Source: Chrysophaeum taylorii
Taxonomy: Eukaryota; Sar; Pelagophyceae; Pelagomonadales; Pelagomonadaceae
Reading direction: 5' to 3'
DNA: 64,000 nt
Assembly: GCA_029834535.1 (NCBI GenBank)
Contig: JAQMWT010000587.1
Location: 62,001 to 126,000 of the forward strand
Part shown: positions 42,177 to 51,873 of the stretch, in pieces
How the letters are laid out: the number at the start of each line of letters is the position of its first letter
How positions within the stretch are numbered: the first letter of the stretch is position 1
Made by a program: the position numbers and the translations under genes
The notes under the pieces: model-generated
What the model was told of the DNA's origin: nothing
The model's database searches: none
Seen by the model: the letters and a program-made list of their open reading frames with translations, nothing else

Positions 42177-42330
42177 ACTAGTAAGGCCAAGTCGGGTTTT
42201 TTTCGGCCTTTTTCTCGGGGGGCAAGCCCCCCGAACCCCCCGGGAATTGGGGGGCTCTGCCCCCCAAACCCCCCGCCGGGGGACACCCCCGGACCCCCCA
42301 CCGCCTCGACGCCCGCCGCGTCTCGGGAGC
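42177..42330. repeat. G/C-run, hairpin-prone segment
   Basis: Alternating runs of six or seven G and C (GGGGGGCAAGCCCCCCGAAC, then GGGGGGCTCTGCCCCCCAAAC and CCGGGGGACACCCCCGGAC) form three consecutive strong hairpins and potential G-quadruplexes. No gene covers it. The right side (42330-42550) has no recognisable feature. Confidence 0.8.
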
Positions 42331-42769
42331 CGACCAAAAACGAAGTCGCGACGCCGTGGAAATTCTGTCTTTTCGGTTCTTGAAGATTTCTGCGCATTTT
42401 TCGTTCTTGGGTTAGGGTGGGTACCCTTTTCCTTCCTTTCCGTTGCGCGAACCGTTCTGGGGGTTAGCGTTATGCCTGATTATTTTCGGCTTTGCGTTTT
42501 TTGCGGATGGACTATGAGATGGACTATGAGATGGCGGATGGCCGCTTTAATTAATGGAGTATTTCATTATAGACAATAGGCGCCGGGGTGGTGGCGGGCG
42601 TAGTGAGAAGGAGGGCGTCGCGCATAATCCATAGATAGCGGACGCGCCGTCGCGGTCGACGGTCCAGAGGTTCTCGCGGCGAGGACGGCCGCAGCGGGAA
42701 GAGCGAGGCGTGGCCGCGGAAGCGGGCTTCGCCGTAGACGCGAGCGGAGAGGTCTTCGTCTCCGTGGGC

Positions 42770-43930
42770 GATGGCCGATGGCCACGGGCGGTCGTGGTGG
42801 ACGCGCGCGGGCGCGCGGCGCGCTCGTAGAGTCCGAGGCCGCGGTCGCGAAGGCGGTGGCCGCTCGCAGCGGCGATGAAGACGCCGGCACGCATCGTATC
42901 GAAGCGGCGACGAACGCCGGCACGCATCGTATCGAAGCGCTGGCAGACGCGTCGAGCGCCGGCGCGCCGCGCCGCGGACTTTTTATTCGGCTTGGTCGAC
43001 TGGACACCGCGGGCGAGTCCGAGTCCGCGGGCGAGTCCGAGTCCGCGGGCGAGTCCGAGTCCGAGTCCGCGACGGCGGTGGCCGCTCGCAGCGGCGACGA
43101 AGACGCCGGCACGCATCGTATCGAAGCGCTGGCGGACGCGTCGACCTCGACGCGCCGTCGAGTTTTTATTTCGGGTTGGTCGACTGGACGTCAACCCGCG
43201 GTCGCGACGGCGGCGAAGACGCCGACACGCATCGTATCGGTGCGCTGCCCGGCGGCGCACCGGGGTGCGCGGGCGCGCGGCCGGGTCGTCGGCGCGCGCG
43301 CGCGCGGCATTGTTGTCGACTGGACGTCAACCCGCGGTCGCGACGGCGGCGAAGACGCCGACACGCATCGTATCGGTGCGCTGCCCGGCGGCGCACCGGG
43401 GTGCGCGGGCGCGCGGCCGGGTCGTCGGCGCGCGCGCGCGCGGCACGCTCGTCGCGGTCGTCGCCGCGTTTTTCGTGGTCTTCGATCCGTAGCGGGGGAG
43501 AGTCCGAGGCCGCGGTCGCGACGCGGTGGCCGCTGGCAGCGGCGACGAAGACGCCGGCACGCATCGTATCGAAGCGCCGGGCCCGGCGGCGCGGAGCGCC
43601 GCCCGTCGAGCGAGCCGCCGAGTTTTTTTTCGGGTTTGTCGACTGGACGTCAACCCGCGGGCGAGTCCGATACCGCGGTCGCGACGTCGATGGCCGCTCG
43701 CAGCGGCGACGAAGCCGGCGGCACGCATCGTATCGAAGGTGAAACGATGTTCGATCCACCGAGTCGACGGTCGAGTCTCGTTCGCTCTCGCGCGTTCTCG
43801 AGGACGGCCCGTCGGAAGATCGAGTCGTGGCCGTGGAAGCGGGCTTTGACCAAAGACGCGAGCGCGGCAAGCCGTTGTCGATTTCGGTGGCCGGTCGCAG
43901 CGGCGACGAAGACGCCGGGCAGCATCGCGC
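42770..43930. repeat. GC-rich degenerate tandem repeat
   Basis: A block with repeating modules. The core CGCATCGTATCG occurs seven times (near 42891, 42922, 43112, 43229, 43363, 43560 and 43722). It is usually preceded by GCAGCGGCGACGAAGACGCC and followed by modules containing GTCGACTGGACGTCAACCCG and GCGAGTCCGA. Two neighbouring modules of about 130 bp (43186-43316 and 43321-43446) are nearly identical. Long open frames on both strands come from the repeat and its GC content. No protein family is visible. Confidence 0.75.
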
Positions 43931-44119
43931 GCGTACCGAAGAGTTCGCGCGGAATAAAGGCGAAATCGCGTCGCATTTTTGCGCGCGCCAGAACCCCGAA
44001 AGAACCCCGAACGTAAAACGCCGGCATGCGATGCCGGCGTCGAGGCTCGCGTAGCGTCCCTGGCTCGAGCGCGTCGTCCCGTTTGCCGGGCGAAGGCTCC
44101 ATCGCCGTCGCACGCGACA

Positions 44120-44804
44120 ACCTTACTTCAAAAAAATTTTTTTACGACTACAACCTTACCCTGATCGCTGACTGCGGGCGATGGAGGACGGTGCCTCACG
44201 AATCCTGAGTCTTGCGAGGGCCATCCGCCCTCCCGGCGTAGGTTGGCACCTATTCGCCTCCCGGGCGTGCCGGTTGGCAGCCGGAACGTTCGCTGTGGGA
44301 CGGTGCATGGCCGGGGTGCGAAGACGGAAGGTTAGGGTTTTCTTCCTCGAAATACTCGCGATCTACGACTACGCCAGCATACAGCCAGCATAGAAATCGA
44401 CCATCCGACAGGGTTTTCTTTTCATCGAATACTACGGGTTTCCTTCTTCGAAATACTCACGACTAAGGGTTTTCTCCTTCGAAATACTAACAGGATCCGA
44501 ACTCGAGACGTACGTACAGCAACTACCCCAGATTCTCGCTCAAACTTCTACGGTCTCTCCGATACTACAAGGCTCGCCGTAGATAGCAAGAACAAAACAT
44601 TTTATAAACATTAATGCTTTTGGCGCATACATTACCAAAAGAACAGAAAGTAGGTCGCGGGTGAAGCGTTTTGAAATGAATCGGCTTTACAAAACGCAGA
44701 TTTTGTGTGCCCGTTTCGAGCATACATTCTCAAAAGAACAGAAAGTAGAGTTCCGTTAATTGATCCTCACACACAGACACACGTTTCCCAATTAATTATT
44801 GTGG
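44120..44804. other. Spacer with short dispersed repeats
   Basis: No gene is supported. GGGTTTTCTTC-CTTCGAAATAC-type segments recur about four times between 44334 and 44490. A GCATACATT...AAAAGAACAGAAAGTA segment occurs twice (about 44627 and 44721). The DNA turns AT-rich just before unit F. Confidence 0.5.
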
Positions 44805-45841
44805 ACAAGTGCAGGCCAGTAAGTTCACCTAGTCCCAATCTCTAACCCCAGTAAGTTCACCTGGTCCCAGTAAGTTTCATATAAGTTCACCTGGTCAGTA
44901 AGTTCACCTAGCTCTAACCAACTCCTTCGAGCTCGTCGCTCTCGCCTCCGCCAATCTAAGCTGCTTCGATCTGCATGCGCCGCCAACCTTTGAGTGAGTT
45001 TACTCTAAAAACCCTTTGCTCTAAAACCCCAGTATGTTCACCTGGTCCCAGTTTCACCTGGTCACTCAGCTCACCTAGTCCCAATCTCCAACCCCAGTAA
45101 GTTCACCTGGTCCCAGTAAGTTCACCTACAGTGCGCGTGTAGACGCCGTGAGGGGGCTTATCGGTATTGCGCAGTACGTGTGGGGTAGGGTGGAGTCGTC
45201 GACCCAGATGAGTATATCCTCGGGGATGCCGATCGACAGAGAGCCACGTAGAGCTGGACGTGGCAGAAGACGGGTTTCGCCAAGAGGACGCCGACCTCGC
45301 GGGGCGTCTGGCCCTGGCTCTTGTTGATCGTTTGGCGTCGGCGGGCCTTAAGGGATCCAGGTTGGAGGAGCCTCGGTGACAACGACACGATCGATCATGT
45401 ATCTGGTACCGTTGCAGTGGCCGTGCGACGGGTCGAGGTTGCGAAGACTTTAAGCTCGCGATCAAAGTCAGCATGCCGTTGGTTGTCAGGGAGTTGAAAA
45501 CTCTACTGTAAAGAGCGAGGCGTCGTCTTCCGACCCAGCCTAGTCAGCCGAAAAGAACTCCGACGCCTCGTCTCCGGGAAAAAGGCCGCGGTCATGCGCG
45601 CGTTGTCAGCATCGACAACATCGTTTCGACGGGGCGTGAGAATGGCGCGCTGAAAGAGCCGCCGCGGGTCGTGGAAATAGTCTGCGAGGTCGCCGTAGAC
45701 GGCTTGGAGGATCACTGTCTGGCTCTCGCGCCTACCTGATCCTTACTCTCGCGCCTACCTGATCCTTACCCTAAATCGAGGGACAAACAGACAAACAAAC
45801 AAACAGACAAACAGACAAACATCTGTCGATTAGTAGTTAGG
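44805..45841 (-). mobile_element. Helicase-fragment repeat, unit F (tandem 1)
   Basis: First of three head-to-tail units with a period of 1037-1039 bp. It runs from ACAAGTGCAGGCC through the CAGTAAGTTCACC boxes, the helicase remnant (45120-45720), TAAATCGAGGGA and the CAGACAAA spacer to TTAGTAGTTAGG. Confidence 0.8.
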
Positions 45842-46880
45842 ACAAGTGCAGGCCAGTAAGTTCACCTAGTCCCAATCTCTAACCCCAGTAAGTTCACCTG
45901 GTCCCAGTAAGTTTCATATAAGTTCACCTGGTCAGTAAGTTCACCTAGCTCACACCAACTCCTTTGAGCTCGTCGCTCTCGCCTCCGCCAATCTAAGCTG
46001 CTTCGATCCGCACGCGCCGCCTACCTTTGAGTGAGTTTACTCTAAAAACCCTTTTCTCTAAAACCCCAGTATGTTCACCTGGTCCCAGTAAGTTCACCTG
46101 GTCACTATATTCACCTATCCCAATCTCAAACCCCAGTTAGTTCACCTGGTCCCAGTAAGTTCACCTACAGTGCGCGTGTAGACGCCGGGAGGGGGCTTAT
46201 CGGTATTGCGCAGCACGTGTGGGGTAGGGTGGAGTCGTCGACTCAGAAGAGCATATCCTCGGGGTTGCCGATCGACAGAGAGCCACGTAGAGCTGGACGT
46301 GGCAGAAGACGGGCTTGGGCAAGAGGACGCCGACCTCGCGGGGCGTCTGGCCCTGGCTCTTGGTGATCGTTTGGCGTCGGCGGGCCTTAAGGGATACAGG
46401 TTGGAGGAGCCTCGGTGACAACGACACGATCGATCATGTATCTGGTACCGTTGCAGTGGCCGTGCGACGGGTCGAGGTTGCGAAGACTTTAAGCTCGCGA
46501 TCAAAGTCAGCATGCCGTTGGTTGTCAGGGAGTTCAAAACTCGACTGTAAAGAGCGAGGCGTCGTCTTCCGACCCAACCTAGTCGGCCGAAAAGAACTCC
46601 GACGCCTCGTCTCCGGGAAAAAGGCCGCGGTCATGCGCGCGTTGTCAGCATCGACAACATCGTTTCGACGGGGCGTGAGAATGGCGCGCTGAAAGAGCCG
46701 CCGCGGGTCGTGGAAATAGTCTGCGAGGTCGCCGTAGACGGCTTGGAGGATCACTGTCTGGCTCTCGCGCCTACCTGATCCTTACTCTCGCGCCTACCTG
46801 ATCCTTACCCTAAATCGAGGGACAAACAGACAGACAAACAAACAGACAGACAGACAAACATCTGTCGATTAGTAGTTAGG
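45842..46880 (-). mobile_element. Helicase-fragment repeat, unit G (tandem 2)
   Basis: Second tandem unit. Its first ACAAGTGC follows directly on the TTAGTAGTTAGG end of unit F. The helicase remnant at 46150-46760 differs from unit F at scattered positions only. Confidence 0.8.
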
Positions 46881-47939
46881 ACAAGTGCAGGCCAGTAAGT
46901 TCACCTAGTCCCAATCTCTAACCCCAGTAAGTTCACCTGGTCCCAGTAAGTTCACCTAGTCCCAATCTCTAACCCCAGTAAGTTCGGTGTAACTTACACT
47001 GTAAGCCCACTCGTGCTCACACCCACTCACCCCACTCTCCTTCGAGCTCGTCGCTCTCACCTCCGCCAATCTAAGCTGCTTTGATCCGTACACGCCGCTA
47101 GCCTTTGCGTTCACTCTAAAAACCCCAGTAAGTTCACTTGGTCTCAGTAAGTTCACCTGGTCACTAAGTTCACCTAGTCCCAATCTCAAACCCCAGTAAG
47201 TTCACCTGGTCCCAGTAAGTTCACCTATAGTGCGCGTGTAGACGCCGGGAGGGGGCTTATCGGTATTGCGCAGCACGTGGTAGGGTGGAGTCGTCGACTC
47301 AGAAGAGGATATCCTCGGGGTTGCCGATCGACAGAGAGCCACGTAGAGCTGGACGTGGCAGAAGACGGGCTTCGCCAAGAGGACGCCGACCTCGCGGGGC
47401 GTCTGGCCCTGGCTCTTGGTGATCGTTTGGCGTCGGCGGGCCTTACGGGATACAGGTTGGAGGAGCCTCGGTGACAACGACACGATCGATCATGTATCTG
47501 GTACCGTTGCAGTGGCCGTGCGACGGGTCGAGGTTGCGAAGACTTTAAGCTCGCGATCAAAGTCAGCATGCCGTTGGTTGTCAGGGAGTTGAAAACTCTA
47601 CTGTAAAGAGCGAGGCGTCGTCTTCCGACCCAGCCTAGTCAGCCGAAAAGAACTCCGACGCCTCGTCTCCGGGGAAAAAAGGCCGCGGTCATGCGCGCGT
47701 TGTCAGCATCGACAACATCGTTTCGACGGGGCGTGAGAATGGCGCGCTGAAAGAGCCGCCGCGGGTCGTGGAAATAGTCTGCGAGGTCGCCGTAGACGGC
47801 TTGGAGGATCACTGTCGGGCTCTCGCGCCTACCTGATCCTGACTCTCGCGCCTACCTGATCCTTACCCTAAATCGAGGGACAAACAGACAAACAGACAAA
47901 CAGACAGACAGACAAACATCTGTCGATTAGTAGTTAGGA
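46881..47939 (-). mobile_element. Helicase-fragment repeat, unit H (tandem 3)
   Basis: Third tandem unit. Its left part (46900-47110) is of the unit A type, including a longer segment with TCACACCCACTCACCCC, so it is not a simple copy of units F and G. It ends at TTAGTAGTTAGGA, followed by a short GGATA repeat. Confidence 0.8.
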
Positions 47940-47949
47940 TAGGATAGGA

Positions 47950-49679
47950 TAAGGGTGGCTGTGTTGGTAGAATGGTTCCGGTACATCGGACTGTGTTTCC
48001 GGTACTATGTACCGGAACATGACATTACTTACCCCTAACCTGCTCAATCATCATTCCATCAACACGGTACAGGTGTGTTCGTTCAGCATTTAACGAGTGC
48101 TGAGTGTTCTTGAGAGCTACGGGCATCGGATCGTTTTTCCGTCCTTCACGAACGTGTTGTACGTGACTGCTTACGTGTCGGTTCGCAATTTTGTTTACGT
48201 GTCGCGACGATCTCATTGTCGCTTTCTGACGTTGAATCAACGTTGAAGTGTCATTGATTCAGCTTCATCATCGTGGTCACCGCTTTTCGAGCCTGGCCCT
48301 CATCCACGTTGTGTATCTACGTGACACAGATCACACGTCTTCGAAATACACTCTGTGTATAACTTTTATGTCGGATTGGACGCGGCAACTCGCGCTACGC
48401 GTGGACTCACCATGATGGGCATCCTGTTTGTGAAATGCCCCCGTTAACTCCAGGCAAGCAAGGCCACTGCCGTGATGGTTGCGTGATGGTTGGCCTGTCT
48501 GGAAGCATCGTATGGTCGCGTTTGTGGAACAAAACGACGTCGATCATCTGACTCTCAAAACTCGAGTATGATGATGATGACCCTGTTCATCGTCGTCTGT
48601 ATCGTCCGGACAATACGGAACTCTCGGAAGCCCAAGAGCAATACGCGCATGCTCAACGCGAGTGGTTTTCGGCAGTTGCATATTTACTGCATGCTTCTTG
48701 CCCACATTGCAAACGTGCTATGGCTCGTTGCCAAGTTTGTAAAATTGCTGAGTCATGGGAACATCTGGAAGGCTCGTCTTAAGGCTTTGGGGCTCAACGT
48801 GTGCTTGCTATCAAAAACGCGTTGTATCAGCTTCATGCCCCTAATGGTTTTGAGGAGCTCGATAAATTCCTCACCGAAGATGATCATTATGTTCTTCTTC
48901 TACGTGATTATGCTACGCAATCCGATGTGCCTTTCAGTGATCAAGATATTCGGGAATATATCCTCAGCAAACTCACTCATGCGTGTTTCGCATATGTAGT
49001 CCAAGCTGCTGATGCTTCTTATTCGGATTTACGTTCGCTCCGGAATTACTTAGATACCCAAGTGAGCAACTATTTGCTTCACCATCCGAACCCGACCACC
49101 AACAATACGACGCTGTATCCATTCTCTACTGCCTCACCACCGGTCGCCAACTATACTGCTCGCGGCCGTTCCTACTATCGTGGACGTGGCCGCGGCCGTG
49201 ACCATGATTCTCCCGGCCGAGGTCGCTGGCGAGGCAGAGAACGTCCGTTTTCGCGTGGACGTAGACGTAGCGGTGGTCGTGGACGTGGTGGACGTGATGA
49301 CCGTTCGCGCCACAATGATCGTCACCACGATCAACAGCAGTTACTGATTCGGTTCAACCCGCGTGACACCCGATTCGATTCCGTCGAATGTGACGACTGT
49401 CACAACTTGGGGCACTTCGCCGCACACTGCCCATTCCGTTCCCAACGCCAACACTCTCGTCGTGACCATCAAAATCATCATGTGTATGGACCATCGCCGT
49501 ATGGTAGTACGCCACCATATGCGCCCTTCGTTGCTGTTACCGCTGCTCAACCTGTCCAGCAGCAACCGAGTCCTTCGTTCATGACTGCGTTTTTTTTTCG
49601 AGGAGGTAAGTCGAAGCTTGGACGTTTATTGTTCAACACAAAAAATGATGACAAGCCCGAGCCCAACAGGATCAGGTGA
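47950..49679 (+). mobile_element. LTR-retrotransposon gag-like fossil
   Basis: A fragment of an LTR retrotransposon, family probably copia- or gypsy-like (not decided). The visible part is a gag-like region with a helical capsid-type body, then an Arg/Gly-rich basic region and a CCHC zinc knuckle. No protease, integrase or reverse transcriptase follows, and no pair of LTRs was found. The first part of the span (to about 48500) may be leader or LTR sequence. The copy is broken, with at least one or two breaks, and is incomplete. It looks moderately old. It lies directly after the three-unit tandem array. Confidence 0.6.
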
Positions 49680-49721
49680 CGCCTGTTCCTCAAAGGATAG
49701 GGGTCGAAGACGCTGGCTGAC

Positions 49722-50549
49722 CTATCCGCTGCTGCCGCCAAAACGGTAGGCGGAGACTTTGGTACCGAGGATGGCGCCGTCGAAGATGCGGTGGGCGTGG
49801 TCGTGTTCTGCGGCGCCGGCCGCGACGAGAAGCGGGACGAAGTGGTCTTCCGCACCTCGGGGGTGCGCCCAGTCGGCTTCCGGAAGCGAGCGCCATTCGG
49901 CGAGGCGTTTGGCGCGGTTTTGGACGTCGAAAACGGCGTCGGCGAGCGCGGCGTCCCACGCGGCTCCCGTCGGCCTTTTCATTCCCGACGTATTACGAAA
50001 GTTCGCGAATTGACCGCCAAAGTCGAAGCCGTCAAAGTTGTGGAAACTCATGCCCGAGCAAAGGACGAGCACGCCGTCGTCGCGGAGCGGCGCGAGAGCT
50101 CGGCCGAGCCCGAGATGGATCGATGGATCCAAGGACGCGTGGATCGAGACGGCGACCACGGGCACGTCGGCCTCGGGATACGCGAGCATGAGCGGAACGA
50201 AGACGCCGTGGTCAATCCCGCGCGTTTCGTCGAGCTCGCACCCGAGGCCGGCCTCGACGAGGAGGTCGCGGATGCGAAGAGCGAGCCCGGGATTCCCGCG
50301 CGCCGCGTATTCGTACTCGTACGTCTCCTTTGGGAATCCCCCGTAGTCGAACAGCAGAGGTGGCGCGGGGTGCGCAGAGACGCGGATCGGGTCTGCCTCC
50401 CAATGCGCTGTCACGCACACGATGGCTTCGGGTCGCAGGGTCTCCCCCGCTATCGATTCGAGGTGACGCCGCGTGACTGGGTCCGCGCCCATCACCGGCA
50501 TCGGCCCGCCTCCGTGGGCCACATATAAAGTCGCCATGCGTTCTTTCAT
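49722..50549 (-). CDS. LigB/DODA-type extradiol ring-cleaving dioxygenase
   Basis: A 275-residue class III extradiol dioxygenase of the 4,5-DOPA dioxygenase/YgiD group, which opens catechol rings with a non-haem metal. Key family boxes are TLYVAHGGGPMPVM (metal His), VTAHWEADP (second His), RGIDHGVFVPLMLAYP, a GMSFHNFDG box and the C-terminal HPRGAEDHFVPLLVAAGAA. All the usual His residues are present, so it looks active. In plants relatives make betalamic acid or caffealdehyde cleavage products. The substrate here is unknown. The ATG at 50549 (MKERMATLY) is chosen because the longer upstream frame lacks an ATG. It is divergent from the YHYH gene, 127 bp between start codons. Confidence 0.88.
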   Translation of the reverse strand: MKERMATLYVAHGGGPMPVMGADPVTRRHLESIAGETLRPEAIVCVTAHWEADPIRVSAHPAPPLLFDYGGFPKETYEYEYAARGNPGLALRIRDLLVEAGLGCELDETRGIDHGVFVPLMLAYPEADVPVVAVSIHASLDPSIHLGLGRALAPLRDDGVLVLCSGMSFHNFDGFDFGGQFANFRNTSGMKRPTGAAWDAALADAVFDVQNRAKRLAEWRSLPEADWAHPRGAEDHFVPLLVAAGAAEHDHAHRIFDGAILGTKVSAYRFGGSSG

Positions 50550-50676
50550 AGTCGTTCTGGTTAGAAGAAGTTTCTGATGAGAACGAACTTCGGAAGAAGA
50601 AGAAGAATGCGCCTTGGTCCACACACGCAGTAGTACTTACTTACTTAACCCTCCGCAAAAATAATTAATACCCTCG

Positions 50677-51792
50677 ATGGCTGCGCCCCCAAGCTACGAG
50701 GAGTCGTGTCACCACCCGACCTTCGGCACTCCGCCGCCAACTTACTGCGGCCCGCCATCGTACGACGAGTCGCATCATCACCCGCCAGCTCATCATCATC
50801 GTCACATGAGAGGAGGGGGTCGAGGGCCTCCGCGGAACCATCCCGGTCGCGTGTTACTCGAGGAGGCGTGGCGCGCCTCGCAGCCGCTCCAAGATGGAGG
50901 GACGTTTGGTCGCGAGCTCGACGGTCCGCCGCTCGCGTGCGGTCTGAGGGCAAAGACGCGAGCGCGGCTGGGCGACGGCGTCGTTCTCGTCAAGTCGAAC
51001 GGCGTGCCAGACTACGACGTTCCCGCGACCTGGAAGGGCTATTCGCGGTCGGGGCGGTGGGACGGAAACCCCAACTCGATCGGCGAGCAGGACTATCTGT
51101 TCGCGTTCCCCCTCGTGCCCGGGCCGCCCGGGCCTCCCGTCCCGACGCCGCTCGGACCCGTCGGCGTCGCCCAGAACGGCGTGCCCTTCTACGACCCCCG
51201 AGCGGCAGAGGGCGCCGATGCCGTACAGATCGAGGCCTTCGACGCGTGCTGCGGCCACCCCGACGGCAGCTCGAGGTATCATTATCATCAGTTCCCCAAG
51301 TGCTGCGCCGGCGCCTCGTCCCTCGGTCAGCTCGCCGCGACCCAACCGGGATCTGTCGCGGCCGCGCTCCGGCAACAGCTCCGCGACGAGAGACCGTCCC
51401 CTCCCCTCGGGGCTGCCTTCGACGGCCACCCGATCCACGGACCCGTCGGCGTCGGGCGAGGCGGGCCCGTGCGGCTCCTTCGGCCCTCGTTCCGGGGTAC
51501 GACCTACGTCGAGGGCTCGGGGGACCTCGACGAGTGCAACGGCGCCCTCGGCCCCGACGGTGTCTACCGGTACCACGCTACGGTCTACCTCGACGGCGAT
51601 GACGTCGTCCCCGTCTACCCCTACATCCTCCCCGCCTACCGGTCCCGCCCCGACCCGCGCAACTTCCCCCCCCACGCGCTCCGCCAAATGGGAATCACCT
51701 ACGACGGCACGAAGGAGAACCTCCACCGGCGTTTTCGTAACCTGCCCGTCGCGACGCCAGTCCCCGACGACCTACCCCCACCCTACGAATGA
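50677..51792 (+). CDS. YHYH-domain protein with PPxY motifs
   Basis: A 371-residue protein. Its centre is a YHYH domain: AFDACCGHPDGSSRYHYHQFPKC... starting near residue 185, then GAAFDGHPIHGPVG, GDLDECNGALGPDGVYRYH and VYPYILPAYR. YHYH domains are found mostly in secreted or surface proteins of bacteria, algae and other protists, and their function is unknown. What is unusual is the set of PPxY motifs: PPSY at 4-7, PPTY at 20-23, PPSY at 26-29 and PPPY at 367-370. PPxY is the ligand of WW domains such as those of NEDD4-type ubiquitin ligases, which suggests the tails face the cytosol. There is no signal peptide. The N-terminal region also has many His residues. Confidence 0.85.
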   Translation: MAAPPSYEESCHHPTFGTPPPTYCGPPSYDESHHHPPAHHHRHMRGGGRGPPRNHPGRVLLEEAWRASQPLQDGGTFGRELDGPPLACGLRAKTRARLGDGVVLVKSNGVPDYDVPATWKGYSRSGRWDGNPNSIGEQDYLFAFPLVPGPPGPPVPTPLGPVGVAQNGVPFYDPRAAEGADAVQIEAFDACCGHPDGSSRYHYHQFPKCCAGASSLGQLAATQPGSVAAALRQQLRDERPSPPLGAAFDGHPIHGPVGVGRGGPVRLLRPSFRGTTYVEGSGDLDECNGALGPDGVYRYHATVYLDGDDVVPVYPYILPAYRSRPDPRNFPPHALRQMGITYDGTKENLHRRFRNLPVATPVPDDLPPPYE

Positions 51793-51832
51793 ATAAATAG
51801 GCGACTTGTTTATTAGTGCAACCCAAAGAAGA

Positions 51833-51864
51833 ACAAGAAGAAGAAGAAGAAGAAGAAGAAGAAG
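51833..51864. repeat. (AAG)n microsatellite
   Basis: About ten AAG units in the 81-bp gap between the convergent YHYH and prolyl-hydroxylase genes. Confidence 0.9.
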
Positions 51865-51873
51865 GTCGGGTGG

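Noticed and set aside
42778-44016. 412-codon open frame in the GC-rich block
   Set aside because: The frame is a product of the tandem repeat. It has no fold-like pattern, and equally long frames occur on the other strand.
44120-44500. Telomere-like GGGTTT repeats
   Set aside because: The segments are only a few longer, imperfect dispersed copies and not a true telomeric tandem.
28600-47940. Repeated CAGTAAGTTCACC boxes as a CRISPR array
   Set aside because: Spacers are not unique and of even length, the boxes are degenerate, and the genome is eukaryotic. They belong to the terminal part of a mobile repeat.
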